Counted from the first letter of the stretch, positions 44,832 through 54,602 are shown. The stretch: 60,674 nt of DNA from Alphaproteobacteria bacterium (GCA_011523425.1 WTGU01000042.1:1-60674), one strand, 5' to 3'. Made by a program: numbers and translations. The notes: generated by a model from the sequence alone, not told the origin.

Positions 44832-45745
44832 GGCTCCGCCTGCGTCGCCGGCTGGCGTCGAGCCGCGTGGATCAGGAGCGCCACGCCCGCCAGCATCAGC
44901 ACCGCCGCGCCCCAGGCGTAGGCGCTGTGGCTCTCGCTGAAGAAGAGGATGCCCCAGCCGAGCCCGGCCACCACCACCACGTAGTTGAACTGCGAGAAGA
45001 ACACCGGGCCGGCCGCGCGCACGATGATGAGGAAGGTGACGTACATGGTGATGGTGACTCCGGCGGCGCCCAGGATCGCGAGGTCCGCGCCTGTGTCCGG
45101 CCCTGGCACCACGTAGGTCTCGCCCAGCCCGATCATCACCGGCGCCAGCATGATCGTCGCCGCCGCGCAGATGCCGCTCGCGAACGTGATGACCGGCGTC
45201 TCCGGCGGGTCGATCAGGGCCGCGAGGTTGTTGGTGAGCGCGAACGAGGCGGGTGCCAGCAGGGCGAGCAGGAACCAGACGACCATGCCGGGCTCGGGCA
45301 GCGAGAAGGCCGGTATCACCATCAGCAGGATGCCGCCGATGCCGAAGAGGACGCCGAGCAGGCTGAGCGCGCGCACCCGCTCCAGCCGGAGAGCGAGCGC
45401 GATCATGTAGGTGATGGGGGGCGAGAGGATCACCACCATCGAGAGGATGCCGGTCGGCAGCTTCGGCGCGAGCCAGGTCATCAGCGTGACAGGCGCCGCG
45501 ATGCCGAACAGCCCGATCACGAAATAGGCCTTGATGTGGCGGGCCTCGAGCCGGGGCAGCGCGCGGCGCCAGGCGGCAACGATCAGCAGCAGGACGGCGG
45601 CGCCAAGCGTCTGCCAGAAGGTGAAGGCGACCGGCGGCGTGCCTGCGTCCACCGCGATCTTGTTCATGGTGAAGATCAGCGGATAGACCGCTCCGACCGT
45701 GAGCAGCAGGAAGATCGGGAGGGCGAGCGGCCCGCGGCGCCGCAT
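44828..45745 (-). CDS. EamA/DMT superfamily transporter
   Basis: This 305-residue inner-membrane protein has about ten hydrophobic segments in two EamA repeats (residues about 10-145 and 155-295). It is probably a metabolite or amino-acid exporter; the substrate is unknown. Its stop codon is contributed by repeat copy C. It lies 21 bp downstream of the PhyH dioxygenase on the same strand and may be on the same mRNA. Confidence 0.88.
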   Translation of the reverse strand: MRRRGPLALPIFLLLTVGAVYPLIFTMNKIAVDAGTPPVAFTFWQTLGAAVLLLIVAAWRRALPRLEARHIKAYFVIGLFGIAAPVTLMTWLAPKLPTGILSMVVILSPPITYMIALALRLERVRALSLLGVLFGIGGILLMVIPAFSLPEPGMVVWFLLALLAPASFALTNNLAALIDPPETPVITFASGICAAATIMLAPVMIGLGETYVVPGPDTGADLAILGAAGVTITMYVTFLIIVRAAGPVFFSQFNYVVVVAGLGWGILFFSESHSAYAWGAAVLMLAGVALLIHAARRQPATQAEP

Positions 45746-45766
45746 GGGGCCTGAGGGCCGGTTCTT

Positions 45767-46570
45767 CTAGCGCGCGCCGGCGCCGGCGGTGCGCTCCGGT
45801 TCCGCCAGGAGGCAGTCGTCGTCAAGCGGCTCCACGGGCGTGAAGTCGCGGTGCGCGATGTACTCCGGCCGCTGGTAGCGGCGGATCGCGTTGTCCACCC
45901 GGTTGGCCGAGAAGTAGACCGCGCGCCGGCCCCAGGGCGACATGTTGGGCGCAGATCCGTGCACCAGGTTGCAGTGGAAGAAGAGCGCCGCCCCCGGCTC
46001 GCCCTTCGGCGCGACGATCCCGCCGTCGGCCACCAGCGTCTCGATGGTCTCGTTGTCGATGGTCCAGAGCGGATAGCTCGTGGTGCAGAGATCGTGGCCG
46101 GCCTCGATCCGCCCGCGCCGGTGCGAGCGTGGGATGAACATGAGCGGGCCGTTGAACTCGTTCACCGGGTCGAGGTAGACGGCGAGGTTCATGGCGTGCG
46201 GCGCCGGCATGTCGTCGTCCCGCGACCAGGTGCCGTAGTCCTGGTGCCACTGCCAGACGTCGCCGTCGAAGGCGGCCTTGGCGTTCACCTTGAACTGGTG
46301 GATGTAGACCGGGCCGCCGAGGACCTGCATCGCCGGCTCCACCAGGCGCGGATGGCGCGAAAGGCGCCAGTAGATGTCGCTGTAGGTGTGAACGCCGAAG
46401 GCGGTGCGCACCGCGCCACTCAGCTCGCGCACGATCTCCGGCCCGGTGCGCGCGAAGATGGCGGGCAGCCCTGCGCGCAACGCCGCCGTCTCGTCCGCCG
46501 AGAAGAGCTCCGGCAGGAAGAGGAACCCCTCGCGGTCCAACGTCTCGCACTGATCGGCGGAAAGCTTCAT
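45767..46570 (-). CDS. PhyH family dioxygenase (ectoine-hydroxylase-like)
   Basis: This 267-residue Fe(II)/2-oxoglutarate oxygenase has the triad His109 and Asp111 in WHQDYGTW and His204 in LVHGSAPN; Arg215/Arg216 should bind 2-oxoglutarate. The region around WHQDYGTW...DDDMPAPHAM resembles ectoine hydroxylase (WHSDFETWH), but the proton-side residues differ and no ectoine genes are near, so the substrate is open. It follows soxG by 92 bp on the same strand, suggesting it acts on an N-methylated or quaternary amine, which is inference. Confidence 0.85.
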   Translation of the reverse strand: MKLSADQCETLDREGFLFLPELFSADETAALRAGLPAIFARTGPEIVRELSGAVRTAFGVHTYSDIYWRLSRHPRLVEPAMQVLGGPVYIHQFKVNAKAAFDGDVWQWHQDYGTWSRDDDMPAPHAMNLAVYLDPVNEFNGPLMFIPRSHRRGRIEAGHDLCTTSYPLWTIDNETIETLVADGGIVAPKGEPGAALFFHCNLVHGSAPNMSPWGRRAVYFSANRVDNAIRRYQRPEYIAHRDFTPVEPLDDDCLLAEPERTAGAGAR

Positions 46571-46662
46571 CGGCCGTTCCGTCTTGCGTCTGCCTGCCAA
46601 ATTGCGCCGCGCGTCCGCGCCCGTCAAGACGGTAGCCTGCGCGGCAGTGCCCGGCGCACCGC

Positions 46663-47256
46663 TCAGGCCGGGCGGTACTCCGCCATGGCATCCAGCAGCC
46701 AGCTCGCGAGGTAGTGGGCAAACGAATTCCGCACCGTTAACTCGTAGACAGGTTCCGCGCCGATCTGGTGCAGGATGACCTGCGCTCGGGCCAGCGCCGT
46801 CTGCGCGCAAGCGCCGGGCGCGAAGGCACGCGGGTGGAGATCGAGCCGGCAGCCCTTCATCAGCACGGTGCGGGCGTTGGCGCCGGCGAGCGTGAGCGTC
46901 GTGTACATGGCGCCGACGTCCGTGACCGCGTGGTGGGTGCCGGCAAGGGCGGCCTCGAGCGCGCCTGCGCGCGCAGCGCCGTCGTCTGCGGGGCCGCACA
47001 CCAGCCACTCGTTCGGGCCGAGCCAGAGGATGCTCCAGCCGTCGGCAGCGGCAGTGGCGGTATTCGGGGCGAGCGGCAGGGTGCCGCCGAGCGCGGCGCC
47101 TGCAGCCTCGAGCGCGCCCCCGTCCTCCGGGTCGAGCCGGAGGTTGAGCCGCGCCCGGGCCGGGCACGCGGCGAGCGTGACGCCGTCTGCGCCCGTGGCG
47201 GCCAGCGCATCGGCGAGGGACGCGAGCGGGCTCTGCGGCACCGGCTGCTCAGCCAT
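46663..47256 (-). CDS. soxG: Sarcosine oxidase gamma subunit
   Basis: This 197-residue subunit belongs to the heterotetrameric sarcosine oxidase and shares fold with the GcvT N-terminal domain. Sequences ILWLGPNEWLVCGP, TDVGAMYTTLTLAG, KGCRLDLHPRAF and the C-terminal SFAHYLASWLLDAM are typical. Its start overlaps the soxA stop by eight bases, showing tight coupling. It is the last gene of soxBDAG. Confidence 0.93.
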   Translation of the reverse strand: MAEQPVPQSPLASLADALAATGADGVTLAACPARARLNLRLDPEDGGALEAAGAALGGTLPLAPNTATAAADGWSILWLGPNEWLVCGPADDGAARAGALEAALAGTHHAVTDVGAMYTTLTLAGANARTVLMKGCRLDLHPRAFAPGACAQTALARAQVILHQIGAEPVYELTVRNSFAHYLASWLLDAMAEYRPA

Positions 47257-50254
47257 CCCGCTTCGCTCCTTCCGGATCGTAGAACACGGGCTCCGTGATC
47301 GTGCAGGGGAGGAAGCGGCCGTCGGGCGCCGCGTGGACCGTCTCGCCCATGCGGGCGCGGCCGCGCCTCACCAGCGCGAGCGCGATGGAGCGGCCGAGCG
47401 TCGGGCTCATGTAGCTGGAGCTGACGTGGCCGATCATCGGCACCGGCGCCCGGCCGGGTTTGTCGACGAGCTGCGTGCCTTCGGGCAGCACCTCCTTCGG
47501 GTTCTCGGTCAGGATGCCGACGAGCTGCTTGCGGTCCTCGCGCAGGTTGTCCGCCCGGCTCCAGGCGCGCTTGCCCAGGAAATCCGGCTTCTTCTTGGAT
47601 ACGATCCAGTCCATGCCGAGGTCCTGCGGCGTAGTGGTGCCGTCGGTCTCCTGGCCGACGATGATGAAGCCGCGCTCGGCCCGGAGCACGTGCATCGCCT
47701 CGGTGCCGTAGGGGGTGATGCCGTGGTCCGCGCCCGCCGCCATCAGCGCCTCCCACACGTGGCGGCCGTGGTGCCAGGGCACGTTGATCTCGAAGCTGAG
47801 CTCGCCGGTGAAGCTGATGCGGAAGACGCGCGCCGGGGCGCCGGCGACGGTGCCCTCGGTCACGCTCATGAAGGGGAAGGACTCGGTATCGAGCGCGAGC
47901 GCGGGCGCCACGGCTGCGAGCACGTCGCGGGCCCGGGGGCCGGCCAGCGCCACGGTCGCCCATTGCTCGGTGACCGAGGTGCACCAGACCCTCATCTCGG
48001 GCCATTCCGTCTGCAGCCACTCCTCGAGCCACTCCAGCACGTGGGCCGCGTTGCCCGTGGTGGTGGTCATCAGATAGCGGTTCTCGCCGAGCCGCGCGGT
48101 GGTGCCGTCGTCGAAGACCATGCCGTCGTCGCCGCACATGAGCCCGTAGCGCACCCGGCCCACCTTCAGCGTCGAGAAGGCGTTGGTGTAGACCATGTCG
48201 AGCAGGCGGGCCGAGTCCGGCCCCGCGATCTCGATCTTGCCGAGGGTGGAGGCGTCGAGCAGGCCGCAGGCCTCGCGCACCGCCCGGCACTCCCGCGCCA
48301 CCGCAGCGTGCTTGTCCTCGCCGGGCTTGGGATACCACCAGGGCCGGTGCCACTGGCCCACCGGCTCGAACACCGCGCCGTTCTCCTCGTGCCACTCGTG
48401 CATGGCGGTGCGCCGCACCGGATCCATCAGGTCGCCGCGATCGCGGCCTGCCAGCGCGCCGAAGGTGACCGGCGTGTAGGGCGGCCGGTAGGTGGTGGTG
48501 CCGACCTCGGGCACTGTCTTGCCCAGGGTGTCGGCAAGGATGGCAAGACCGTTGACGTTCGCCGTCTTGCCCTGGTCGGTGCCCATGCCGATGGTGGTGT
48601 AGCGCTTGACGTGCTCGACCGACCGGAAGCCCTCGCGCGCCGCGAGCCGGATGTCGGCGGCGGTCACGTCGTCCTGGTGGTCGACCATGTGCTTGGCCTT
48701 GCCGTGGCCGAGGGGCTTCAGGCCCGGAGCGAGCCAGTATGGTGTGATCGCGCCCGGCTCCGGCGCGTCCGAGGGCGGTGGCGGCGGTGGCGAGCCGTCG
48801 CCGAAGCCCGCCGCCCGTGCGGCCTCCGCGCCGGCGGCACCGCCTTCCGCGAGGCAGGCGGCGAGCCCGAAGCTGCCGCCGGCGGCACCGGCAACCTGAA
48901 GTGCCTGCGTGGCCTCGCCCGGCAGCAGCACGCCGCGCGCCTCCTCGAAAGCCAGCCTGCCGCCCGACTGGCAGAAGAGATGCACCGCCGGGCTCCAGCC
49001 GCCGGAGACCAGGACGCTGTCGCAGTAGATGCGGTATCGCTCGCGGCTCAGCCCGCCGTCCTTGCCGAGCTTCGCGACGGTGACGGAGCGCACCCGCTTC
49101 GCGCCGTGGGTCGCGGCGATGACGGAGCCGGTGTGGAGCGCCGCGCCCGCCTCCCTCAGCGCCGGTGCCAGCGGCGCCGTCGGCTGCGGCCGGCAGTCCA
49201 CCACCGCGCCGACGCTGCCGCCGGCCTCGACGATATCGTGCGCCGCCTCGTAGGCCGCGTCGTTGTTGGTGAAGAGCACGGCGCGCTCGCCCGGCAGCGC
49301 CGCGTACGCGTTGACGTAGCGCTGGGCCGCCGAGGCCAGCATGATCCCGGGCCGGTCGTTGTCGGCGAAGACGAGAGGCCGCTCGTGGGCGCCGGTGGCC
49401 AGCACTACCCGGCCCGCCTTTATGGTCCAGAGGCGCTGGCGGCTCGTGCCGGCTGGCCTGCCCGGGCCGAGATGATCGGTGCGGCGCTCCACCGCGCTGA
49501 GCGTGTTGTGGTCGTAGTAGCCGAAGAGCGTGGTGCGGGTGAGCACGCGCACCTCCGGCATGGCGGCGAGCCGCGCGGCCGCGGCCCCGGCCCATTCCGT
49601 GCCGTCCACGCCGTCTACGCGGTGGCGGAGGCCCTGCAGCGCGCCGCCGAGCGCCGGCTGCTCGTCCACCAGCACGACGCGCGCGCCGGCCTCGCCGGCG
49701 GCGAGCGCGGCGGCGATCCCGGCCGGGCCGGCGCCCACCACCAGCACGTCGCAGTGGGCGTTCATCCTGTCGTAGCTGTCGGGGTCCGGCGCGTCCGGCG
49801 CGTGGCCGAGCCCCGCCATGCGCCGGATGGCGGGCTCGTAGAGCGCCTTCCAGAACGACGCCGGCCAGAGGAAGGTCTTGTAGTAGAAGCCGGCCGGAAA
49901 GAGCGGCGCGAGCCGCCCGGTCCAGGCGGCGAGGTCGCAGGAGGCGCTCGGCCAGGCGTTGACGCCCGAGGCGACGAGCCCGTCGTAGAGCTCGACCTGG
50001 GTCGCGCGCAGGTTGGGCTCCGTGCGCGCGCCTTCGCCGAGTTGCACCAGGGCGGACGGCTCCTCGGCGCCGGCGGTGAGGATGCCGCGCGGCCGGTGGT
50101 ACTTGAAGCTCCGGCTGGTGAGGTGAGTGCCGTTCGCGATCAGCGCGGACGCGAGCGTATCGCCGGCGAAGCCCCGATAGCGGCGGCCGTTGAAGGTGAA
50201 GTCGAGCGGCTTTGTGCGGTCGATCCGCCCGCTCTTCTCGAGGCGGAAGCCCAC
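47249..50254 (-). CDS. soxA: Sarcosine oxidase alpha subunit
   Basis: This 1001-residue subunit of the four-subunit sarcosine oxidase oxidatively demethylates sarcosine to glycine. The N-terminal beta-grasp region (FAGDTLASALIANG, FKYHRPRGI) precedes an NAD-binding Rossmann fold (VVGAGPAGIAAALAAG), and the C-terminal 400 residues are a GcvT-like folate domain that captures formaldehyde as 5,10-methylene-THF. The start is a GTG at 50254 that shares one base with the soxD stop. The linker PPPPPPSDAPEP divides the two halves. Confidence 0.95.
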   Translation of the reverse strand: MGFRLEKSGRIDRTKPLDFTFNGRRYRGFAGDTLASALIANGTHLTSRSFKYHRPRGILTAGAEEPSALVQLGEGARTEPNLRATQVELYDGLVASGVNAWPSASCDLAAWTGRLAPLFPAGFYYKTFLWPASFWKALYEPAIRRMAGLGHAPDAPDPDSYDRMNAHCDVLVVGAGPAGIAAALAAGEAGARVVLVDEQPALGGALQGLRHRVDGVDGTEWAGAAAARLAAMPEVRVLTRTTLFGYYDHNTLSAVERRTDHLGPGRPAGTSRQRLWTIKAGRVVLATGAHERPLVFADNDRPGIMLASAAQRYVNAYAALPGERAVLFTNNDAAYEAAHDIVEAGGSVGAVVDCRPQPTAPLAPALREAGAALHTGSVIAATHGAKRVRSVTVAKLGKDGGLSRERYRIYCDSVLVSGGWSPAVHLFCQSGGRLAFEEARGVLLPGEATQALQVAGAAGGSFGLAACLAEGGAAGAEAARAAGFGDGSPPPPPPSDAPEPGAITPYWLAPGLKPLGHGKAKHMVDHQDDVTAADIRLAAREGFRSVEHVKRYTTIGMGTDQGKTANVNGLAILADTLGKTVPEVGTTTYRPPYTPVTFGALAGRDRGDLMDPVRRTAMHEWHEENGAVFEPVGQWHRPWWYPKPGEDKHAAVARECRAVREACGLLDASTLGKIEIAGPDSARLLDMVYTNAFSTLKVGRVRYGLMCGDDGMVFDDGTTARLGENRYLMTTTTGNAAHVLEWLEEWLQTEWPEMRVWCTSVTEQWATVALAGPRARDVLAAVAPALALDTESFPFMSVTEGTVAGAPARVFRISFTGELSFEINVPWHHGRHVWEALMAAGADHGITPYGTEAMHVLRAERGFIIVGQETDGTTTPQDLGMDWIVSKKKPDFLGKRAWSRADNLREDRKQLVGILTENPKEVLPEGTQLVDKPGRAPVPMIGHVSSSYMSPTLGRSIALALVRRGRARMGETVHAAPDGRFLPCTITEPVFYDPEGAKRDG

Positions 50255-50559
50255 TACGCGCCCTCCGCCCCGTCGCCGGGCAGCCTCGGCGTCTCCGGCC
50301 GCGGCGTGCCCATGGGATAGACCGCGAGCACCTCGTTGCTGACCGTGTGGCGGAGCACGTTGAACCAGCGCCGGCAGCCGTCCCGATGCATCCAGCGCTC
50401 GGCGTGGACCCCCTTGGTGTTGGTCCGCATGAAGAGATAGTCGGCCCAGCCGGCATCGTCCGTCGCCGCAGGGTCGGGCCGGGCGATGTGGGCCTCGCCG
50501 CCGTAGCGGTACTCGGTCTCGGGCCGTGGGCCGCACCAGGGGCAGTCGATCCAGAGCAT
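50254..50559 (-). CDS. soxD: Sarcosine oxidase delta subunit
   Basis: This 101-residue zinc-binding subunit has its expected ligands: Cys6 and Cys9 in DCPWCG, and His58 and Cys62 in MHRDGC, matching the family's Cys/Cys/His/Cys set. RWFNVLRHTVSNEV is characteristic. It sits between soxB and soxA in the operon; 11 bp separate it from soxB. Confidence 0.95.
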   Translation of the reverse strand: MLWIDCPWCGPRPETEYRYGGEAHIARPDPAATDDAGWADYLFMRTNTKGVHAERWMHRDGCRRWFNVLRHTVSNEVLAVYPMGTPRPETPRLPGDGAEGA

Positions 50560-50570
50560 GGCGTGCGTCC

Positions 50571-51821
50571 CTAGTGCGCCACGGCCGCCGCCGCGTGCTC
50601 GTCGATCAGCGTGCCCGAGGTGAAGCGGTCCAGCGCGAAGGGGGCGTTGAGCGGGTGCGGCTCGCCGGTGGCGATGGTGTGAGCCAGCACCCAGCCGGAG
50701 CCCGGCGTCGCCTTGAAGCCGCCGGTGCCCCAGCCGCCGTTGATGTAGAGGCCGTCCACGGGCGTCTTGCCGATGACGGGCGATGCGTCCGGGCAGACGT
50801 CCACGATGCCGGCCCAGGAGCGCATCATGCGCACCCGGCTGAAGATCGGGATCAGCTCGACGAGCGCCCCCATCTGGTCCTCGATGGTGTGCAGCCCGCC
50901 GCGCTGGCCGTAGGAGTTGGGCGGGTCGAGCCCGGCGCCGATCACCAGCTCGCCCTTGTCGGACTGGCTGACGTAGACGTGCACGCCGTTCGACATGATG
51001 ACGCAGTGGAGCACCGGCTTGAGCGGCTCGGAGACCAGCGCCTGCAGCGGGTGGCTCTCGATCGGGAGCCGGAAGCCCGCCATCGCCGCCAGCACCGAGC
51101 TGTGCCCGGCGACCACGATGCCGACCTTGCGTGCCGCGATCGCCCCCTGGGTGGTCTGCACCCCGGTGACCCTGCCGCCATCCACGTCGATGCCGGTGAC
51201 CTCGCAGTTCTGGATGATGTCGACGCCGCGGGCGTCGGCTGCGCGGGCGAAGCCCCAGGCGACGGCGTCGTGGCGCGCATTGCCGCCACGCCGCTGCAGG
51301 GTGCCGCCCATGATCGGGTAGCGGGTCGTCGGCGCCGTGTTGAGGATCGGGCAGAACGCCTTGACCTCGTCGGTCGACAGCAGCTCGGCGTCGACCGCGT
51401 TGAGCCGGTTGGCGTTGACCCGTCGGGTCGCCTCCTGCAGGTCGTGGACGTTGTGGATCAGGTTCAGCACGCCGCGCTGGCTGAACATCAGGTTGTAGTT
51501 GAGCTCCTGCGCCAGCCCCTCCCACAGCTTGAGCGAATGCTCGTAGAGCGCGGCGCTCTCGTCCCACAGGTAGTTGGAGCGGATCACCGTGGTGTTGCGT
51601 CCGGTATTGCCGCCGCCGAGCCAGCCCTTCTCCAGCACCGCGACGTCGGTGATGCCGTGAAGGGCGGCGAGGTAGTAGGCGGTGGCGAGCCCGTGCCCGC
51701 CGGCGCCGATGATGACCACGTCGTAGGCCGGCTTCGGCGCCGGGCTCCGCCACTGCTCGGGCCAGCGCTCGTGATGGCTCAGCGCGTTGCGCGCGAGGCT
51801 GAAGATCGAGAACTTCGTCAT
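50571..51821 (-). CDS. soxB: Sarcosine oxidase beta subunit
   Basis: This 416-residue FAD-binding subunit carries the sarcosine-oxidising site. The dinucleotide motif is [28 protein letters not shown] follows, and His184 in ARHDAVAWG fits the position of the histidine that holds FMN covalently in this enzyme class. The C-terminal [16 protein letters not shown] is the conserved active-site end. It is the first gene of soxBDAG and is divergent from the CoA-binding protein gene, 142 bp away. Confidence 0.95.
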   Translation of the reverse strand: MTKFSIFSLARNALSHHERWPEQWRSPAPKPAYDVVIIGAGGHGLATAYYLAALHGITDVAVLEKGWLGGGNTGRNTTVIRSNYLWDESAALYEHSLKLWEGLAQELNYNLMFSQRGVLNLIHNVHDLQEATRRVNANRLNAVDAELLSTDEVKAFCPILNTAPTTRYPIMGGTLQRRGGNARHDAVAWGFARAADARGVDIIQNCEVTGIDVDGGRVTGVQTTQGAIAARKVGIVVAGHSSVLAAMAGFRLPIESHPLQALVSEPLKPVLHCVIMSNGVHVYVSQSDKGELVIGAGLDPPNSYGQRGGLHTIEDQMGALVELIPIFSRVRMMRSWAGIVDVCPDASPVIGKTPVDGLYINGGWGTGGFKATPGSGWVLAHTIATGEPHPLNAPFALDRFTSGTLIDEHAAAAVAH

Positions 51822-51893
51822 GTGTCGATGCCCGAATACAGGAACCGCTCCGCCCTGTCACTGGAAGGTGACGGGGTGCGCCGCGTGCGCGCC

Positions 51894-51922
51894 TTGACGG
51901 GGCAGGGCAGGGGGGCTACTTC
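51894..51922 (+). promoter_or_regulatory. Candidate promoter of the CoA-binding/metY operon
   Basis: TTGACG at 51894-51899 and TACTTC at 51917-51922 are separated by 17 bp, a housekeeping-sigma-like layout, 41 bp upstream of the start at 51964. The -35 is good; the -10 is weak. A SAM riboswitch was considered here because of the downstream MetY, but no known conserved core was seen. Confidence 0.35.
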
Positions 51923-51963
51923 TGCGCCTCCCGCGCACAAACTGACTCCGTGGAATTCGCGCA

Positions 51964-52515
51964 ATGGTCGATGTCGCGATCAAGTCGACGGACGGGCATC
52001 CGCTCGTCTTCCTGCCCCAGCACGACGGCTACGCCGACGAGACCCTGCGCACCATCCTGCGCGGGGTCGAGACCTTCGCCATGGTGGGCGCCAGCACCCA
52101 CTGGCGCAGGCCCAGCTTCTACGCGATGAAGTACCTGACCAAGAAGGGCTTTCGGGTGATTCCCATCAACCCCGGCCGGGCCGGGGAGACGATCCTGGGC
52201 GAGACCGTCTACGGCAGCCTCGCCGAGTTTCCCGGCAAGCTCGACATGGTGGATATCTTCCGCACCTCGGAGGAGGCGCTGGATATCACCAAGGACGTCA
52301 TCGCGGCCAAGGACGAGAAGGGCATCGAGGTGCTGTGGATGCAGCTCACGGTGCGCAACGACCATGCAGCCCAGCTCGCCGAGGAGGCAGGCCTCACGGT
52401 GATCATGAATCGCTGCCCCAAGATCGAGTATGCCCGCCTCTCGGGCGAGCTGAGCTGGAGCGGCATCAACTCGCGGATCGTCTCCGCCAAACGGGCAAGG
52501 CCGGTGAAGTCATGA
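51964..52515 (+). CDS. CoA-binding domain protein (YccU-like)
   Basis: This 183-residue Rossmann-type protein of the CoA_binding_2 family shows MVGASTHWRRPSFYAMKYLTKKG and VIPINPGRAGETILG, the nucleotide-binding pattern, and ends with NRCPKIEY. Its biochemical role is unknown. It overlaps the metY start by four bases (ATGA). The same pairing with O-acetylhomoserine sulfhydrylase is frequent in alphaproteobacteria, which links it to sulfur amino-acid synthesis. Confidence 0.9.
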   Translation: MVDVAIKSTDGHPLVFLPQHDGYADETLRTILRGVETFAMVGASTHWRRPSFYAMKYLTKKGFRVIPINPGRAGETILGETVYGSLAEFPGKLDMVDIFRTSEEALDITKDVIAAKDEKGIEVLWMQLTVRNDHAAQLAEEAGLTVIMNRCPKIEYARLSGELSWSGINSRIVSAKRARPVKS

Positions 52516-53837
52516 ACGAGATGCAACGCCTCAAGGCGCAGGGCGCAGAGCCCGCGCTGCCGACCGATTACGGCATCGAAACGCTCGCCGTCCACGCCGG
52601 CGCGCGCCCCGACCCGGTCACCGGCGCGCGGTCGACGCCCATCTACCAGACCACGTCGTTCGCCTTCGACGACGCCGACCACGCGGCCGAGCTCTTCAAC
52701 CTGCAGACCTTCGGCTACATCTACTCGCGCATCACCAACCCGACCGTGGCGGTGCTCGAGGAGCGGGTCGCCGCGCTGGAGAACGGGCGCGGCGCCGTGG
52801 CGGCGGCGACCGGCCATGCGGCGCAGTTCCTGGTCGGCGCCACGCTGCTGGAGAGCGGGGACGAGTTCATCTCGTCAAACAATCTCTACGGCGGCTCCGT
52901 CACCCAGTTCGGCGTGAGCTTCAAGAAGCTCGGCTGGAACTGCCACTTCGTCGACATGACCGAGCCCGAGAACGTCGAACGGGCGATGACCGACAAGGTG
53001 AAGTTCATCTTCTGCGAGGGGCTGGCCAATCCCGGCGGCATCGTCCTCGATCTCGAGGCGCTCGCCGAGGTCTCCAGGCGCCACGGCGTGCCGCTCATCG
53101 TCGACAACACGATGGCGTCCCCCTATCTCTGCCGGCCCTTCGAGCACGGGGCCGATCTCGTGGTCCACTCCACAACCAAGTTCATCGGCGGGCACGGCAA
53201 CACCATGGGCGGCATCGTCGTCGAATCCGGCCGCTTCGACTGGTGGCAGAACGACAAGTTCCCGAGCATGACGAAGCCGGACCCGGCCTATCACGGGCTG
53301 ACCTTCGCCGAGACCTTCGGCGACTTCGGCTTCACCATGAAGATGCGCGCCGTGGCGCTGCGCGACTACGGCCCCTGCATGGCCGCGCAGGCTGCCTGGA
53401 ACCTGCTGCAGGGGGTGGAGACGCTGCCGCTCCGCATGGAGCGTCACTGCGCGAACGCGCTCGCCGTTGCCCGCTATCTGGAGGCGCACCCCAAGGTGGC
53501 CTGGGTCTCCTACGCCGGCCTCGAGTCCAACCCCTTCCACGCGCTTGCCCAGAAATACCTGCCGCGCGGCGCCGGCGCCGTCTTCACCTTCGGCCTCAAG
53601 GGCGGCTACGACGCCGGCCTCAAGGTGGTCGACAAGGTCAACATGTTCTCGCACCTCGCCAATATCGGCGACACGCGCAGCCTCATCATCCACCCGGCCT
53701 CGACCACCCACCGCCAGCTCACCGACGAGCAGAAGACCAGGGCGGGCGCCGGGCCGGACGTGGTGCGGCTTTCGGTCGGCATCGAGAGCATCGACGACAT
53801 CATCGGCGACCTCGACCAGGCCCTCGATCAGGCCTGA
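52512..53837 (+). CDS. metY: O-acetylhomoserine aminocarboxypropyltransferase/cysteine synthase family protein
   Basis: This 441-residue PLP enzyme of the Cys/Met metabolism family makes homocysteine (or methionine from methanethiol) from O-acetylhomoserine. The Schiff-base lysine lies in HSTTKFIGGHGN; PIYQTTSFAF, YIYSRITNPT and MASPYLCRPFEHGAD are family motifs. The long insert with FGDFGFTMKMRAVALRDYG separates MetY from cystathionine gamma-synthase. It is coupled to the CoA-binding protein gene. Confidence 0.92.
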   Translation: MNEMQRLKAQGAEPALPTDYGIETLAVHAGARPDPVTGARSTPIYQTTSFAFDDADHAAELFNLQTFGYIYSRITNPTVAVLEERVAALENGRGAVAAATGHAAQFLVGATLLESGDEFISSNNLYGGSVTQFGVSFKKLGWNCHFVDMTEPENVERAMTDKVKFIFCEGLANPGGIVLDLEALAEVSRRHGVPLIVDNTMASPYLCRPFEHGADLVVHSTTKFIGGHGNTMGGIVVESGRFDWWQNDKFPSMTKPDPAYHGLTFAETFGDFGFTMKMRAVALRDYGPCMAAQAAWNLLQGVETLPLRMERHCANALAVARYLEAHPKVAWVSYAGLESNPFHALAQKYLPRGAGAVFTFGLKGGYDAGLKVVDKVNMFSHLANIGDTRSLIIHPASTTHRQLTDEQKTRAGAGPDVVRLSVGIESIDDIIGDLDQALDQA

Positions 53838-53858
53838 CGACCGGGCCTGCCGCGCGGG

Positions 53859-54602
53859 CTACGGCTTGCGTGCAGGCTCCGCCGCTGCGCCCGCGCGATC
53901 ACGGACGGCGAGCAGGCCGCGGCAGAGCGCGCCGTTGAACTCCATGGCGATGCGGACGCTGGCGAGCGTGCGCAGGTGCTCGTCGAACCCTGCGGCGTCG
54001 AGGGGCTCGCCCCCCGGCGTGACGAAGGCGGGCGCCTCGGGCGCCGCCGGGCCGCAGAGCCGGGCCCTCATCTCCAGGTAGCGGCGCTTGCAGCGGGCGC
54101 TGTCCGTGCCTGCGAGCGCGGTGCCCTCCAGTGCGCCGAGCGTCATCGCCACGAGCGCGGCCGGGATGAAGTCTTCCGCCAGCAGGGCTCGCAGCAGCGC
54201 CTCCTGCCGCCGCTGGAACGCCTTCCGTCGGAAGGTCGTGCGTAAGTCCGCGAGGGTATCGTCGTCGCCCGCCTCGCCGAAGGCGGCGCCGAAATCGAGA
54301 CCTTCCGCCACGCCCCGGTTGACCTCGTCGGCGCACATGTGCGCCTGCAGGCGCGGCGTCACCGCGGTCACCCAGGGCAGCGCCGCCACCGCGTCGCGCA
54401 TGTCCTCGGCCATCATGTAGGCGAAGTTCGCGGCGCACCAGAAGGTCGGCAGGCGGAAGTCGAGGGTCACGGCGCCGCCCGCGCCCACCGTCACTCCCTC
54501 CACGAAGCCGAGCTCGGTCACCGGCTCGTCGAGCTCCGGATCGGTGACGGTAGCCAGGCAGGCCAGCACCTCCGCCTCGCGTTCGGCCGCCTGCGTGCTC
54601 AC
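53859..54602 (-). CDS. DUF59/MIP18-type iron-sulfur assembly factor
   Basis: This 247-residue protein begins with a MIP18-like domain (DPELDEPVTELGFVEGV, residues about 22-38), which in PaaD/SufT proteins helps build or load Fe-S clusters, followed by LDFRLPTFWCAANFAYMMAEDM and a helical C-terminal half not seen in short SufT proteins. It begins at a GTG (54602) and follows the amidohydrolase by 47 bp on the same strand. The same pair is known beside soluble diiron propane-type monooxygenases, but none is present here. Confidence 0.75.
   Translation of the reverse strand: MSTQAAEREAEVLACLATVTDPELDEPVTELGFVEGVTVGAGGAVTLDFRLPTFWCAANFAYMMAEDMRDAVAALPWVTAVTPRLQAHMCADEVNRGVAEGLDFGAAFGEAGDDDTLADLRTTFRRKAFQRRQEALLRALLAEDFIPAALVAMTLGALEGTALAGTDSARCKRRYLEMRARLCGPAAPEAPAFVTPGGEPLDAAGFDEHLRTLASVRIAMEFNGALCRGLLAVRDRAGAAAEPARKP

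Noticed and set aside
45767-46570. Calling the second PhyH protein ectoine hydroxylase (ectD)
   Set aside because: The WHxD region is similar, but no ectABC genes are near and key surrounding residues differ, so a specific name is not justified.
46775-50320. Very long open frames overlapping soxA on both strands (about 1180-1200 codons)
   Set aside because: They are composition shadows: soxA has full-length family motifs and an overlapping start and stop with its operon partners.
51822-51963. SAM riboswitch upstream of the CoA-binding/metY operon
   Set aside because: The region has GC-rich stems but I could not find the conserved core of SAM-I, SAM-II or SAM/SAH aptamers.
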